DNA of 64,000 nucleotides from Rheinheimera mangrovi (GCF_003990335.1 NZ_CP034683.1:2308501-2372500); one strand, 5' to 3'. Counted from the stretch's first letter, positions 37,701-47,518 are shown. The notes: generated by a model not told the origin, from the letters alone. Made by a program: numbers and translations.

Positions 37701-38510
37701 TTGAGAACAGCCTTTTATATCTCTGATGGCACAGGTATTACCTCCGAAGTGTTCGGACATGCTTTGCTGTCACTGTTTCCGGCAGAGTTTGACCATATCA
37801 CTATTCCTTTTGTTGAAACCGCACAGATCGCATTACAAGTTAAACAACGGATAAACGATCGTTATAAAACTACCGGTATCCGGCCGTTAATTTTCCAAAC
37901 TTTTGTCGATGAAGAGTTGCGAAATATCATAAACAGCAGTGATGGCGTCTGTTATGACTTTTTAAATGCCTTTATTGAGCCTATGCAAAAAGAATTAGGC
38001 ATAGCAGCGATGCCCAAAACTCACCGCACTCACAGCATTCATGAAAAAACCTATGATTTCCGTATTGATGCAGTGAACTATGCATTGGCCAACGATGATG
38101 GTATGAATTTAAAGGAGTATGCCAAAGCCGACATTATTCTGGTGGGCGTCAGTCGTTCCGGAAAAACGCCTACCAGTTTGTATCTGGCCTTACAGTACGG
38201 CATCAAAGCGGCCAACTACCCCTTTGTACAGGAAGATATGGATACGTTGCGACTGCCGGATGAGCTGAAAAAGCAAAAAAACAAACTCTTTGGTCTGACT
38301 ATTACACCAGAGCGTCTAAGTAAAATCCGTGAACAGCGCCGGCCCGGCAGCAAATATGCGTCATTGCGCCAATGCAAACTGGAATTAGATGAAGTAGAAG
38401 CCTTGTATCAAAAGGAAAAAATTCCGTTTTTAAACTCAACTCATTTATCAATAGAAGAAATATCAGCGAAAATTTTGTCCCAAACCGGCTTAAAACGACA
38501 AAAGTACTAA
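37701..38510 (+). CDS. ppsR: PEP synthase regulatory kinase/pyrophosphorylase
   Basis: A bifunctional protein that inactivates PpsA by ADP-dependent phosphorylation of a Thr next to the catalytic His and reactivates it by Pi-dependent dephosphorylation. The 269 residues belong to PF03618 (DUF299). Signatures are AFYISDGTGITSEVFGHALL at the N-terminus and the P-loop GVSRSGKT at about 150-157. The start appears to be TTG at 37701 (LRTAFYIS in the genome, read as Met), with GGAG at 37691-37694 and no nearby ATG. Its stop overlaps the end of the convergent reductase gene by 4 bp. Confidence 0.94.
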   Translation: MRTAFYISDGTGITSEVFGHALLSLFPAEFDHITIPFVETAQIALQVKQRINDRYKTTGIRPLIFQTFVDEELRNIINSSDGVCYDFLNAFIEPMQKELGIAAMPKTHRTHSIHEKTYDFRIDAVNYALANDDGMNLKEYAKADIILVGVSRSGKTPTSLYLALQYGIKAANYPFVQEDMDTLRLPDELKKQKNKLFGLTITPERLSKIREQRRPGSKYASLRQCKLELDEVEALYQKEKIPFLNSTHLSIEEISAKILSQTGLKRQKY

Positions 38511-39598
38511 CGGCGTTGAGTACCACGAGTCTCTTGCAGTAGTTGTTCTGCATGCAAGGGACAAAGCCGGATAGGTTCGCCCTGCTCTTTGCGTTTCACT
38601 AGCTGAACTAATATTCTGTTCACCGGAGCATCCAGCTCAAGTTGTTCGGCCAAAGTCACGACAGCGCCATTTAAAAAGGCGATTTCGGTCGCTTTTTCAG
38701 CCTGAATATCATCCCACATCGACGAACGTGCATCTGGTGATATCGCCAGCATTTTTTTAGCCAGTCGTTTGAATAACCAATCAGGCATTTTCAGTAAGAA
38801 TGGAATGAAGCGGTTTGGAACAGAGGTGTAGGAATAGGTTTCTATCTGCAGGCGTTGACATAGATCCAGCAGTTCCAGCATAGCAGCTGCCAGTAATACA
38901 CGATAAGACCGTTGCAACAGTTGCTGTTGTAGCGGGATATCTGACAATGCATTAATGGCATTATTCAGATTCAGCAACAATTTACCAAACTCAGCCGCTT
39001 TGATATTGACCAGCTGTTTTGATTGAATCCCCTGGCGTTGCAACTGCTTCAGCACTGCCAGAATTCGCACATCTTCAGTCTGTTGCCAGATCATCTCTGC
39101 GCCAGTGGTTCGGGCATAAAACCCGGGGCTTATTTTTACTACATTAAAAGGTACTATGGCTCTGAGTACTGTCTGGGTTAAAAACTGCTGGTATAAGGGG
39201 GCTATAGCCACGCCATTTTGCATAGCAACCACAAGAGAGTCTGGCGACAAATGATGGGAAATCTGGGTGAGTACGAGTTCCAGATCCAAAGCTTTCACTG
39301 TCACCAGCACCAGCTGTGCACTGCGCAGAGCTTCAAATTCAGTGTAAACAACGGGTGATGTCACCTGATAACAAGCACCATCCAAGTCCTGTGCTGTTAA
39401 ACCATAAGCTGCTGACTCAAGCGCCATTCTCTCGCGCCCGATAAACATTACGTCAAAGTCTGGGGACTGGCAGAGCATAGTGCCCAAATAACAGCCGATA
39501 GCACCGGCTCCAACTATGGCAATACACAGAGGTGCTGAACTCCTGGCTGAATGATCAGGCAAGAGTTCAGCTGCTGGATTTTTATTTGCGAACCGCAC
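38507..39598 (-). CDS. Ketopantoate reductase (ApbA/PanE) family protein
   Basis: An NADPH-dependent 2-dehydropantoate 2-reductase-like enzyme, about 360 residues, longer than enteric PanE (about 300). The Rossmann loop is [14 protein letters not shown] near residues 27-40, followed by [11 protein letters not shown] and QNGVAIAP, the family's substrate-side residues, and a C-terminal domain with [15 protein letters not shown]. No ATG occurs before the Rossmann loop. The most plausible start is GTG 39598, lying inside aroG, and a TTG about 12 codons on is an alternative. It overlaps aroG by 17 bp, so the two are probably co-transcribed. Whether pantoate synthesis is its true role is open. Confidence 0.78.
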   Translation of the reverse strand: MRFANKNPAAELLPDHSARSSAPLCIAIVGAGAIGCYLGTMLCQSPDFDVMFIGRERMALESAAYGLTAQDLDGACYQVTSPVVYTEFEALRSAQLVLVTVKALDLELVLTQISHHLSPDSLVVAMQNGVAIAPLYQQFLTQTVLRAIVPFNVVKISPGFYARTTGAEMIWQQTEDVRILAVLKQLQRQGIQSKQLVNIKAAEFGKLLLNLNNAINALSDIPLQQQLLQRSYRVLLAAAMLELLDLCQRLQIETYSYTSVPNRFIPFLLKMPDWLFKRLAKKMLAISPDARSSMWDDIQAEKATEIAFLNGAVVTLAEQLELDAPVNRILVQLVKRKEQGEPIRLCPLHAEQLLQETRGTQRR

Positions 39599-40931
39599 GA
39601 AGGGTATCTGCGATCAGGAAGGCCAGTTCCAGCACCTGATCTGAATTTAACCGAGGGTCACACTGAGTGGTGTAACGCTTGCTTAAATCGTTTTCAGACA
39701 AACCATAAGCGCCACCTGTACATTCAGTGACGTTATCGCCTGTCATTTCCAGGTGGATACCACCGGCATGAGTGCCCTCTGCCTGATGCACCGCAAAGAA
39801 ATAGCGGATTTCACGCAAAATCGCTTCAAAGTCACGGGTTTTGTAGTCATTGCTGGCTTTGACTGTGTTGCCATGCATAGGGTCTGAACTCCAGACCACT
39901 TTACGGCCTTCGCGCTCTACCCGACGGACTAAAGCAGGTAACTTTTCAGCTAATTTATCAGCGCCCATTCGGGTGATTAACGTCAGGCGCCCAGGAATAT
40001 TCTCCGGATTCAACGCGTCGATAAGGCGCAATAAATCCACTTCATCCATACCCGGGCCCACTTTCACACCCACTGGGTTTTTGATGCCACGGAAAAACTC
40101 AAGATGAGCATGATCCAACTGTCGGGTACGCTCGCCTATCCAGACCATATGGGCTGAACAGTCATACCATTCACCTGTTAACGAATCACGGCGGGTTAAG
40201 GCTTCTTCGTAGTTCAGCAACAGCGCTTCATGCGAGGTATATAAAGATGTTTCGCGAATTGACGGCGAGTTCTCAGCCGTAATACCGCAAATTTCCATAA
40301 AACGCAGTGCTTCCTGAATACGCTGAGCCACATCCTGGTAGCGGCCTTTTAATGGATTGGCGTCAACAAAGCCCAGATTCCAGCGGCTAACCTGATGCAG
40401 GTCCGCTAATCCACCTTGTGCAAAAGCACGTAACAAATTTAACGTGGCTGCTGAATGATGGTAAGCCGTCATCAAACGGTTTGGGTCTGGCTTACGGGCT
40501 TCTGCTGTGAATTCAAAGCTGTTGACTATGTCACCACGGTAGCTAGGGTGAGATACACCAGCTATGGTTTCTAAATCGCTGGAGCGAGGCTTGGCGTATT
40601 GGCCAGCCATACGTGCTACTTTGACTACAGGACAACCGCCGGCAAAGGTGAGTACCACAGCCATTTGCAGCAATACTTTAAAAGTGTCACGAATTTTTGG
40701 TGCATTAAAGTCACTAAAGCTCTCCGCACAATCTCCGCCTTGCAGTAAAAATGCTTTGCCTTCAGCCACTTGTCCAAGCTGACTAAAGAGATCACGAGTC
40801 TCTTGCGCAAACACCAAAGGCGGATATTTGTGCAATTGCTGCTCAACAGTGCTGAGTAAAGCCTGATCATCGTAATGAGGTTGTTGTTGGATTGGAAAAG
40901 CTCGCCAACTTTGAGGCGTCCAGGTCGTCAC
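39582..40931 (-). CDS. aroG: Class II 3-deoxy-7-phosphoheptulonate (DAHP) synthase
   Basis: Condenses PEP with erythrose-4-phosphate, the first shikimate-pathway step. The 449 residues are of the class II (plant/actinobacterial-type) family, unrelated in sequence to the enteric AroF/G/H. Motifs are [12 protein letters not shown] near residue 80, [14 protein letters not shown], the metal/substrate segments [11 protein letters not shown] and [18 protein letters not shown], and the late DPRLNSDQ. The gene symbol is functional, not a homology claim. It is followed by the overlapping reductase gene. No TyrR box or leader attenuator was recognised in the 234 bp upstream. Confidence 0.93.
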   Translation of the reverse strand: MTTWTPQSWRAFPIQQQPHYDDQALLSTVEQQLHKYPPLVFAQETRDLFSQLGQVAEGKAFLLQGGDCAESFSDFNAPKIRDTFKVLLQMAVVLTFAGGCPVVKVARMAGQYAKPRSSDLETIAGVSHPSYRGDIVNSFEFTAEARKPDPNRLMTAYHHSAATLNLLRAFAQGGLADLHQVSRWNLGFVDANPLKGRYQDVAQRIQEALRFMEICGITAENSPSIRETSLYTSHEALLLNYEEALTRRDSLTGEWYDCSAHMVWIGERTRQLDHAHLEFFRGIKNPVGVKVGPGMDEVDLLRLIDALNPENIPGRLTLITRMGADKLAEKLPALVRRVEREGRKVVWSSDPMHGNTVKASNDYKTRDFEAILREIRYFFAVHQAEGTHAGGIHLEMTGDNVTECTGGAYGLSENDLSKRYTTQCDPRLNSDQVLELAFLIADTLRAVRK

Positions 40932-41084
40932 TTTAAGTAGTCCTATAGGTTTGAATTGATAGTTAAGGTCACTAGGTTATTTATCCGCAGACAAAGTAAA
41001 TTTATTGGCGGCTAAATTCAATGCTTAAATGAGTATATTGCGCCGAAATCAATAAATAGTACGAAATTTATCGATAAAAACACC

Positions 41085-41102
41085 CAGATGTCTAAACATC
41101 TG
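41085..41102. promoter_or_regulatory. Palindrome upstream of moxR
   Basis: CAGATGT-CTAA-ACATCTG is an 18-bp perfect palindrome ending 63 bp before moxR and about 155 bp before divergent aroG. Read as two adjacent octamers (AGATGTCT, AAACATCT) it resembles tandem MetJ boxes with 1 and 2 mismatches. The target regulator is unknown. Confidence 0.35.
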
Positions 41103-41165
41103 AAAATATCAAGCCTTTTTTAGCAGGGTTTCCAGGCTGAAAACGGCATTTTAACCGGAGCTTTT

Positions 41166-42080
41166 ATGGCGGAAATTCAGGCTTTACAGCAGTTAGAACA
41201 AAAGCTGAATCAAGTGATTTTAGGCAAACCACACGCCGTGCGACTGGCCTTGTGTTGTTTATTGTCTGAAGGCCATTTACTGATTGAAGATTTGCCTGGC
41301 TTAGGCAAAACCACCCTAGCCCATGCGCTGGCGCTCAGCCTTGGTGTTCATTACAAAAGAGTGCAGTTTACTAACGATATGTTGCCTGCTGATTTGCTGG
41401 GGCAGTCGGTGTTTTTAAAAGACACCCAGGAATTTCAATTCAGACCTGGGGCCATTTTCAGTCAGATTTTATTAGCCGATGAAATCAACAGAGCCAGCCC
41501 CCGTACTCAAAGCGCCTTACTTGAGGCCATGGAAGAAAAACAGGTCTCTATCGACGGCTTGTCTTATGCACTGCCTAAACCTTTTTTTGTCATCGCTACA
41601 CAAAACCCGCTGTTTCATGCCGGCACCAATGCCTTGCCGGAGTCTCAGCTTGACCGTTTCCTGATGCGTCTTGCGTTGGGCTTTCCTGATCTGCAGACCG
41701 AAAAATTTATTTTGCAGCAGGATCAGGGGCAATCCAGACTAGAAGGACTGACCCCTTGTTTAGATGAGTTGCAGCTGATCACACTGCAGCAGCAGGTTGT
41801 ACAGGTGAAAGTCAGTGATGCCCTGCTGGATTACCTGCTGGCATTGGTTACACAAAGCCGTCAGCAGCAGGATTGCTTGCCGCTTTCACCACGTGCAGCA
41901 AAAGCCTTGCTTCGAGCCAGCAAAGCTTTTGCTTTGTTATCAGGCCGTCATTTTGCCACAGCAGAGGATGTACAACAGGTGTTTCCGTCTGTGGCAGAGC
42001 ACCGACTCAATCCAGGCAACTCCGGAGACAATAGAAGCCTGAGCCTGCAGTTATTACGTCAGGTACCTTGCCCGCTATGA
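41166..42080 (+). CDS. MoxR-family AAA+ ATPase
   Basis: A 304-residue cytoplasmic AAA+ chaperone. Walker A is DLPGLGKTTLAHAL (about residues 41-54); Walker B with the arginine-bearing segment is LLADEINRASPRTQSALLEAMEE (about 103-125), and sensor 1 is FVIATQNP. It is the first gene of a three-gene operon with DUF58 and transglutaminase partners, a widely conserved unit thought to act on a membrane or envelope target. ATG is preceded by CGGAG. The stop overlaps the next start as ATGA (42077-42080). Confidence 0.93.
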   Translation: MAEIQALQQLEQKLNQVILGKPHAVRLALCCLLSEGHLLIEDLPGLGKTTLAHALALSLGVHYKRVQFTNDMLPADLLGQSVFLKDTQEFQFRPGAIFSQILLADEINRASPRTQSALLEAMEEKQVSIDGLSYALPKPFFVIATQNPLFHAGTNALPESQLDRFLMRLALGFPDLQTEKFILQQDQGQSRLEGLTPCLDELQLITLQQQVVQVKVSDALLDYLLALVTQSRQQQDCLPLSPRAAKALLRASKAFALLSGRHFATAEDVQQVFPSVAEHRLNPGNSGDNRSLSLQLLRQVPCPL

Positions 42081-43006
42081 CACTGACATTCAGGCAACAA
42101 CTAAACTCCAGACTCAGGCAAAGATTTTACCGCTGGCTGGATAAACGCCAGCCTGCATCTGCAGAAGTGCGACTGAGGCAACACCTGCTGTTTGTATTTC
42201 CTACCGCTTATGGAGGCTGGTTTGTTCTGCTTATCGTTTTGCTGTATCTATTTGGCACTAACTATCAAAACAACCTGATCCTACTCTGTGCCTACTTGCT
42301 GTTATCCTTGTTTTGCTTTTGTATTCTCGCCGCCTTTTTTAATCTGTATCAACTGAAGATCAGCGCAGGTTCTGTTCCAATTGGCTACGCCGGATCCGCT
42401 GTCCAACTCACCTTGCAATTGGATAACTATCAGCATAAAAAAATGTGCGCTGTTTCAGGTCAAAATTTTACACCACTTTTTTTTGAAACTTTACCAAAAG
42501 AGCTACAGCTAGATCTTTATCCGCACCGCCGAGGCTATTATCAGCTGCAGCGTTTTACAGTAGGTTCTTCTTACCCCTTTGGCCTTATCCGCTGCTGGAC
42601 ACATATTCAGTTGCAGCAGCCCTATTGGGTTTACCCAGAACCAGCTGAACTGCCCTCTTCTGTATCGACAGCAACCTTACAACCCCCTGATCATCCGGAC
42701 CAATTGGCCCCTTATTATGCGGGAGCTCCGGCATCGGCTATCGACTGGAAACGCTTGGCTAAAAATCCATGGCAACCCGTGATCCGGCAGTATTCTCCTT
42801 CAACGACAGCTCAGCACCCCAGACACCTGATGGTTGATGCGACAGGGTTGGCGTTAGAGCGGCAATTATCAGAATTTTGTGCCCTACTGCTGCAGTTTGA
42901 ACAGCAAGGCCAAAGTTACAGCCTGAGCACGCCAGGCACTGAAATTACCGCTAGCCATGGCCAAGCGCATTTGCACCGCTGCTTACAGGCGCTGGCTCTA
43001 TGCTGA
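42077..43006 (+). CDS. DUF58 membrane protein
   Basis: A 309-residue protein with two membrane helices near the N-terminus (about 43-90, LLFVFPTAYGGWFVLLIVLLYLF and LILLCAYLLLSLFCFCILAAFF), followed by a soluble domain. The DUF58 signature YYAGAPASAIDWKRLAKNP lies near residues 214-232. It usually pairs with MoxR ATPases. ATG 42077 overlaps the moxR stop (ATGA), which shows translational coupling. The end overlaps the next gene by 7 bp. Its von Willebrand-like MIDAS motif is not obvious. Confidence 0.85.
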   Translation: MTLTFRQQLNSRLRQRFYRWLDKRQPASAEVRLRQHLLFVFPTAYGGWFVLLIVLLYLFGTNYQNNLILLCAYLLLSLFCFCILAAFFNLYQLKISAGSVPIGYAGSAVQLTLQLDNYQHKKMCAVSGQNFTPLFFETLPKELQLDLYPHRRGYYQLQRFTVGSSYPFGLIRCWTHIQLQQPYWVYPEPAELPSSVSTATLQPPDHPDQLAPYYAGAPASAIDWKRLAKNPWQPVIRQYSPSTTAQHPRHLMVDATGLALERQLSEFCALLLQFEQQGQSYSLSTPGTEITASHGQAHLHRCLQALALC

Positions 43007-44889
43007 ACCCAGGTTTTGTGTACATCGCCCTCTTACTACAACTGTTGTTACTGGCGCTGTTACAGGATGGCTTAAGCTGGTGGTCAAGTCTGGTGTTACT
43101 TTGCATCCTGCTGTTTAAATACACCAGCGTACGGGCACACAAGCCAGTCCGGATGATGACAGTGAATGCACTTGCTGTACTGTTATGTTTGTTGCTGCTT
43201 TCTCAGTTATGGCAGCAGGATATGCAGGACTCTATGCTGCAATTGCTGTTTTTCTCCGCTGCACTGCGGCTATTCTCGATAGCATCAGAGCTGCGTCATG
43301 CCAAAAAGCTGGTGTGGGTACAGTATTTTCTGATCAGCACCGGCTTTATGCTTAATCAAAGCCTTTGGTTTGCTGGCGCTGTGTTTTTGTTGTTTTTTAG
43401 TAATTTGTATCTGCATTACCTGCTGTTTGCTCCTGTACAACGTCGGCAGTTGCACTGGTCTGAATTTCGCCTGCTGTTATGGGTGATGCCTCTGTGTATC
43501 GCGCTTTTTGTGCTTTTTCCGCGGCTACCGCCATTATGGCAAACTGATCGCCAGCATCAGGCACAAACAGGTTTAGCCGATGAATTGTCTTTGGGAGGGC
43601 TGGAGCGGCTGGTACAAAACGACAGCCTGGCATTCAGAGTCGAATTTAACAGTGAGAAACCACCTCAGCAGGAATTGTACTGGCGAGCCAAAGTTTTTGA
43701 GCGCTTTAACGGACAGCATTGGCTACCTGATGTTTTGCCTGCCTCAGCACCCTTATCAGCACAACAGGCCCGCTATCACTACCAGTTGGTGGTTGAACCT
43801 CATTTTCAACGTAGTTTATTTAGTTTAGGTCAGGTGCATCAGATCCAAGGTCAGATCAGGCCTGGAGCGGCTGGTTTGATTGAAAGTTATCAGCAAATCA
43901 GCCGGCGTTTTTCTTATGGCCTAAGCTCAGATGGTGAAGCCGTCGCACAACAAAACAACGAAGAAGCAACTCGTAATCTGCGGTTACCTCACAGCAACCC
44001 TCAAGCGAGCGCGCTTGCACTGCAACTAAAACAACAGCATAGGACTGCATCCGATTATGCCCAGGCACTGTACCAGCATTTTCAGAATAATCAGTTCAGC
44101 TATAGCCTGCGCCCGCCAGTACTAAATAAAGAGGCTCAGATTGACCAGTTCTTGTTTGAACACCAAATCGGCTTTTGTGGTCACTATGCCTCTGCTGCCG
44201 CTTATCTGTTTCGCGCTGCAGGAATTCCTGCGCGAGTGGTCGGTGGGTATCAGGGAGGCAGTTGGCAGGTACCTGGTAACTATTTACAGGTGCTGCAAAA
44301 GGATGCCCATGCCTGGGTGGAATATCTGGACCAAGGTCGTTGGCGACGTTTTGATGCAACAGCCATAGTGGCTCCGCTGCGCTTAACTCAGGGTTTGGCT
44401 GATGCACTATCTTTATCAGAGCGACAATTTTTAGACCAGTTTTTTCAACAAGGCATGCTGGGGGAATGGCTGCAGCAACTGGAGTGGCTGGATTATTATT
44501 GGTCTGTCTGGGTATTGAGCTTTGATCAAAACGAACAGAGGTTTATTTGGCAACACTTACAATCCCTGCCCTGGCTATGGATTGGCGCAACTCTGCTTGC
44601 ATCCTTACTTCTGGCCTTGGTTCTATATCTGCTGGTGCAGCATAAGGCAGAAAATCAAAATCATGCGCTGCGACGTTTGATGTTCAAGGTGCTAAAGCCT
44701 TACGGTCTAAAAACTGATAATCAAACCATGGAATCATATTTAAGCGATTTGATGCTGGCGCATCCGCAACAGCGTGCGACACTGGATCAGCTGCTGCTCG
44801 CTTATCAACGTTTTGAATTTGCAGAGCAGCAGGAGCAGTTGCAGCAATGTCGCAAACTGCTCTATCAGTTATCTAAAAATAAACTCTGA
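43000..44889 (+). CDS. TgpA-like transmembrane transglutaminase-domain protein (DUF3488)
   Basis: A 629-residue inner-membrane protein. About six hydrophobic helices fill residues 1-185, then a periplasmic loop contains a transglutaminase-like core with the triad Cys in GFCGHYASAAAYLFRAAG (about 392), His in DAHAWVEY (about 436) and Asp in RRFDATA (about 450). A further membrane helix follows at about 525-550 (LWIGATLLASLLLALVLYLL), then a cytoplasmic tail. It resembles the Pseudomonas TgpA protein. It is the third gene of the moxR operon with overlapping start and stop. The natural substrate is unknown, presumably a periplasmic amine or amide. Confidence 0.9.
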   Translation: MLNPGFVYIALLLQLLLLALLQDGLSWWSSLVLLCILLFKYTSVRAHKPVRMMTVNALAVLLCLLLLSQLWQQDMQDSMLQLLFFSAALRLFSIASELRHAKKLVWVQYFLISTGFMLNQSLWFAGAVFLLFFSNLYLHYLLFAPVQRRQLHWSEFRLLLWVMPLCIALFVLFPRLPPLWQTDRQHQAQTGLADELSLGGLERLVQNDSLAFRVEFNSEKPPQQELYWRAKVFERFNGQHWLPDVLPASAPLSAQQARYHYQLVVEPHFQRSLFSLGQVHQIQGQIRPGAAGLIESYQQISRRFSYGLSSDGEAVAQQNNEEATRNLRLPHSNPQASALALQLKQQHRTASDYAQALYQHFQNNQFSYSLRPPVLNKEAQIDQFLFEHQIGFCGHYASAAAYLFRAAGIPARVVGGYQGGSWQVPGNYLQVLQKDAHAWVEYLDQGRWRRFDATAIVAPLRLTQGLADALSLSERQFLDQFFQQGMLGEWLQQLEWLDYYWSVWVLSFDQNEQRFIWQHLQSLPWLWIGATLLASLLLALVLYLLVQHKAENQNHALRRLMFKVLKPYGLKTDNQTMESYLSDLMLAHPQQRATLDQLLLAYQRFEFAEQQEQLQQCRKLLYQLSKNKL

Positions 44890-44906
44890 CAACAATCCCA
44901 GAGTTT
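44881..44906. terminator. Hairpin between convergent tgpA-like and TIGR02647 genes
   Basis: AAACTCTG (44881-44888) and CAGAGTTT (44899-44906) form an 8-bp stem overlapping both stop codons. No U-run is present, so termination is only inferred. Confidence 0.4.
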
Positions 44907-45138
44907 AAGAACTCAATATACGTAAGGCGTTCTGTAAATGTTCAGCGCAATTACGGCCAAGATCGGTCAGATATCCCCCATCCGCCTGCGTGAGTAAACC
45001 CTTTTTATACAAACGCTCAATCGCTTCTTTTGCATCAGGATCGGCTGATTTATGTGCTTTAATTCCCTCCAGCGATGTATCCAGGTTAAATAAAGTCAAA
45101 ATACGAATTTCGTCATTCAGTTGTGAATTTACAGGCAT
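44905..45138 (-). CDS. TIGR02647-like small conserved protein
   Basis: A 77-residue soluble protein that matches, from memory, the conserved family TIGR02647, whose members carry FNLD near the start and a GGYLTDLGR motif; here these are LFNLDTSLEGIKAHKSADPDA and GLLTQADGGYLTDLGRNCAEH. The function is unknown; a small helical, possibly winged-helix-like fold is plausible. It stands alone and converges on the tgpA-like gene. Confidence 0.7.
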   Translation of the reverse strand: MPVNSQLNDEIRILTLFNLDTSLEGIKAHKSADPDAKEAIERLYKKGLLTQADGGYLTDLGRNCAEHLQNALRILSS

Positions 45139-45326
45139 CTCGTCTTTTCCTTTGTCATTGTTTCGCTTGAAACTAGACCTTATTTGACAAATTTTCCAGA
45201 AAAAGTGCCTTGCAACTCTATTTTCAGTACAGCATTAGTAAAAACTGCAGATATTTCACCAGCTCTGCTGTATTTTTAAGCATATATTTCCTATAGTCAG
45301 GCAAATTATGGAGAGCTTTACAGATC

Positions 45327-46265
45327 GTGGTTAAAGGATACTCACAATCAACTACAACAGCGGGCTGGACGGACTTGTTCCAGTCCTTGTCCGATCCTGT
45401 TGCTTTGCTGCAAATCCGTGCCACACATCAGCCTGCAGTACTGCGTTGTAATACAGCCTTTGAGATCTTGTTTGGACTCCATCACAGCCATGGTCCGGCC
45501 CTATTCAGTCAATTACCTGCTGACTTCACCTGGCTGTTACAGCAATTGGATCAGCATTCTGCTGCACCTGTCTGGTGTCTGCTGGCAGAAGATGGCAGCT
45601 GCAGGCACTTCAAGTTACAAAGCGCCGTTAAAGACTCAGAGCCTCACCTTTGTTTGCTAATGATGCAGGATATCAGTGAACAGGAAAACGCTTTGCTCGC
45701 GCTGAAGAAGCAAAATAAAGAGCTGCAGCAACGTCTGACTGATATTGAACAGCTGAAAAACCGGATCCGCGAGCAATCTATCCGTGACCCACTAACCAAT
45801 TTATACAACCGTCGGTTTTTGAATGAATTTATGGAACGTGAACTGGCGTTAGCCAGACGAAATCAAAAACCTTTGGCTGTTGTTATGCTGGATCTGGATC
45901 ACTTCAAACAGCTCAATGATCAGTTTGGTCATCAGACGGGCGATAAGGTGATAGAAATGGTAGCCAAGCATCTGCTTCGGCAAAGCCGCAGAACAGATAT
46001 TTTATTCCGCTATGGCGGTGAAGAATTTTTGGTGATCTTACCGAATACCAATGCGACACAAGCAAGACACTTGGCAGAAAACTGGCGGGTGCATGTGGAG
46101 CAAGCTCAGGTATTTGCTAAACATCAGGCGGTAAACATTACTTTGTCTGCTGGTGTCGCTTGTTATCCTGAGCAAGGCACTACAGCCTTTAACTTAATTC
46201 AGGCCGCAGATGAAGCTTTGTATCAGGCCAAAGCGGCAGGCAGAAATCAGGTGGTGATGTGTTAA
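45327..46265 (+). CDS. Diguanylate cyclase with PAS-like sensor
   Basis: Makes cyclic di-GMP. The 312 residues contain a divergent PAS-like N-terminal domain (about 15-120), a short coiled coil (about 120-150, LKKQNKELQQRLTDIEQLKNRIREQ) and a GGDEF domain (about 152-310). The active site is RYGGEEFLVILP (GGEEF at about 230), and an RxxD inhibitory site (RRTD) lies five residues before it, so product inhibition is likely. No membrane segment is present. The start is GTG 45327, with GGAGAG at 45310-45315 somewhat far upstream; no in-frame ATG is closer. It is monocistronic with a strong terminator. Confidence 0.9.
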   Translation: MVKGYSQSTTTAGWTDLFQSLSDPVALLQIRATHQPAVLRCNTAFEILFGLHHSHGPALFSQLPADFTWLLQQLDQHSAAPVWCLLAEDGSCRHFKLQSAVKDSEPHLCLLMMQDISEQENALLALKKQNKELQQRLTDIEQLKNRIREQSIRDPLTNLYNRRFLNEFMERELALARRNQKPLAVVMLDLDHFKQLNDQFGHQTGDKVIEMVAKHLLRQSRRTDILFRYGGEEFLVILPNTNATQARHLAENWRVHVEQAQVFAKHQAVNITLSAGVACYPEQGTTAFNLIQAADEALYQAKAAGRNQVVMC

Positions 46266-46294
46266 CAGTTGTTGCATCAACCTTTCTCTAAAAC

Positions 46295-46328
46295 AAAAAG
46301 GAACCTTATATAACTAAGGTTCCTTTTT
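46295..46328. terminator. Bidirectional terminator between the GGDEF gene and htpX
   Basis: AAAAAGGAACCTTA (46295-46308) and TAAGGTTCCTTTTT (46315-46328) form a perfect 14-bp stem with a 6-nt loop between convergent genes. Confidence 0.92.
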
Positions 46329-46357
46329 AATTTTTTGTCTCGCTTTAGTGATTGTAC

Positions 46358-47224
46358 TTAAAACCCACCACGCAAAGCAGCAATACGTTTTTCCAGCGGA
46401 GGGTGACTTAAAAACAGCTCAGAAGTCGCTGGCTTACTGGCAATACCAAAGGCCATCATTGAACCTTCCAACTGACTTTCGTGGTTGTTACGCAGACGCT
46501 CCAGCGCAGCAATCATTTTATTGGCACCGACCAATTTCGCAGCACCCGCATCAGCACTGAATTCACGTTTACGGGAGAACCACATGACTATAATGCTAGC
46601 CAGTACGCCAAAGGCCATTTCCAACACAAACACTGTCATCATATAGGCGAAACCATTGCCACCACCGCCTTCTTCATTGCGGTTACCGCTGATAGCACCA
46701 GCTATTAAACGGGCAAAGAAAATAACAAAGGTATTCACCACACCTTGAATAAGCGTCAGCGTTACCATATCGCCATTGGCTACGTGAGATACTTCATGCG
46801 CTAATACGGCTTCCACTTCCTCTTCACGCATATTGCGCATCAAACCTGTGCTGACCGCCACTAATGCATTGTTGCGGCTTGCACCTGTAGCAAAAGCATT
46901 CATTTCAGGAGAATCGTAAATAGCGACTTCAGGCATACCAATACCGGCCTGCTGAGCCTGACGACGCACTGTATCAAACAACCATTGTTCAGTGGCGTTA
47001 CGTGGCTGAGTGATCACTACAGCACCGGTCGAGCGTTTGGCCATCCATTTCGACATAAAAAGTGAAATGAAAGAACCACCAAAACCAAATACTGCTGCAA
47101 ACACCAACAAGCCGCCTATGCTACGGCTATCAATGCCCAGCACTTTAAAGACGATGCTAAGTACAATACTTAACACCAACATCACCGCCAGGTTTGTGGC
47201 AAGGAACAGTATAATTCGCTTCAT
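46358..47224 (-). CDS. htpX: HtpX membrane zinc protease
   Basis: An inner-membrane M48B metalloprotease for quality control of membrane proteins. The 288 residues begin [23 protein letters not shown], with two N-terminal helices, the zinc motif [10 protein letters not shown] at about 141-150, two further helices (about 155-215) and the third ligand in [13 protein letters not shown] 47224 is chosen since GAGG lies 6 nt upstream; an extension to 47308 would run into the repeat element. The promoter must lie in, or next to, the MITE-like element that begins 27 bp upstream. Heat/envelope-stress control as in enterics is possible but not visible. Confidence 0.94.
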   Translation of the reverse strand: MKRIILFLATNLAVMLVLSIVLSIVFKVLGIDSRSIGGLLVFAAVFGFGGSFISLFMSKWMAKRSTGAVVITQPRNATEQWLFDTVRRQAQQAGIGMPEVAIYDSPEMNAFATGASRNNALVAVSTGLMRNMREEEVEAVLAHEVSHVANGDMVTLTLIQGVVNTFVIFFARLIAGAISGNRNEEGGGGNGFAYMMTVFVLEMAFGVLASIIVMWFSRKREFSADAGAAKLVGANKMIAALERLRNNHESQLEGSMMAFGIASKPATSELFLSHPPLEKRIAALRGGF

Positions 47225-47250
47225 AGATACCTCGTTTATTAAGCTACTGC

Positions 47251-47518
47251 GTGAGCGTGTTGACGTTTCAGGGTTGCTTTTGCAGCAGTCTGGCCGGTTT
47301 TTATGCAAGGCAGAAACTGCGCAGTGTAGTTACTCTACATAAGCAGGTTCTAACGCAGCAGAAAGGCCGGCCAGGCGCTACCCTTCGGGTTCGTCTGGCG
47401 GCGCCTTGCTCATTGTCACTCGTCACTTATTTAGAACCACTAAACTTCGCTCCTCGTTTCGCGATCAAAGCGGCGCCAGAGCGAACAAAATTCAATCTCG
47501 AAACGTTAACACGCTCAC
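47251..47518. mobile_element. MITE-like element with terminal inverted repeats
   Basis: GTGAGCGTGTTGACGTTTC (47251-47269) and its inverted partner GAAACGTTAACACGCTCAC (47500-47518) match at 18 of 19 positions and bound 268 bp without a gene. The similarity continues more weakly for about 15 bp inside each end. The interior is rich in short inverted repeats. No transposase or clear target duplication is seen. Most of the bioD-htpX gap (47225-47604) is this element; 47519-47604 shows only a 6-bp stem at the bioD stop. Confidence 0.6.

Noticed and set aside
45228..45272. TACAGCA/TGCTGTA inverted repeat before the GGDEF gene
   Set aside because: Seven-base stem with a 31-nt loop and no gene ending upstream; likely chance.
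47320..47360. GGTTCTAAC inside the MITE-like element, reminiscent of a tRNA T-loop
   Set aside because: No acceptor, anticodon or D-arm can be folded around it.
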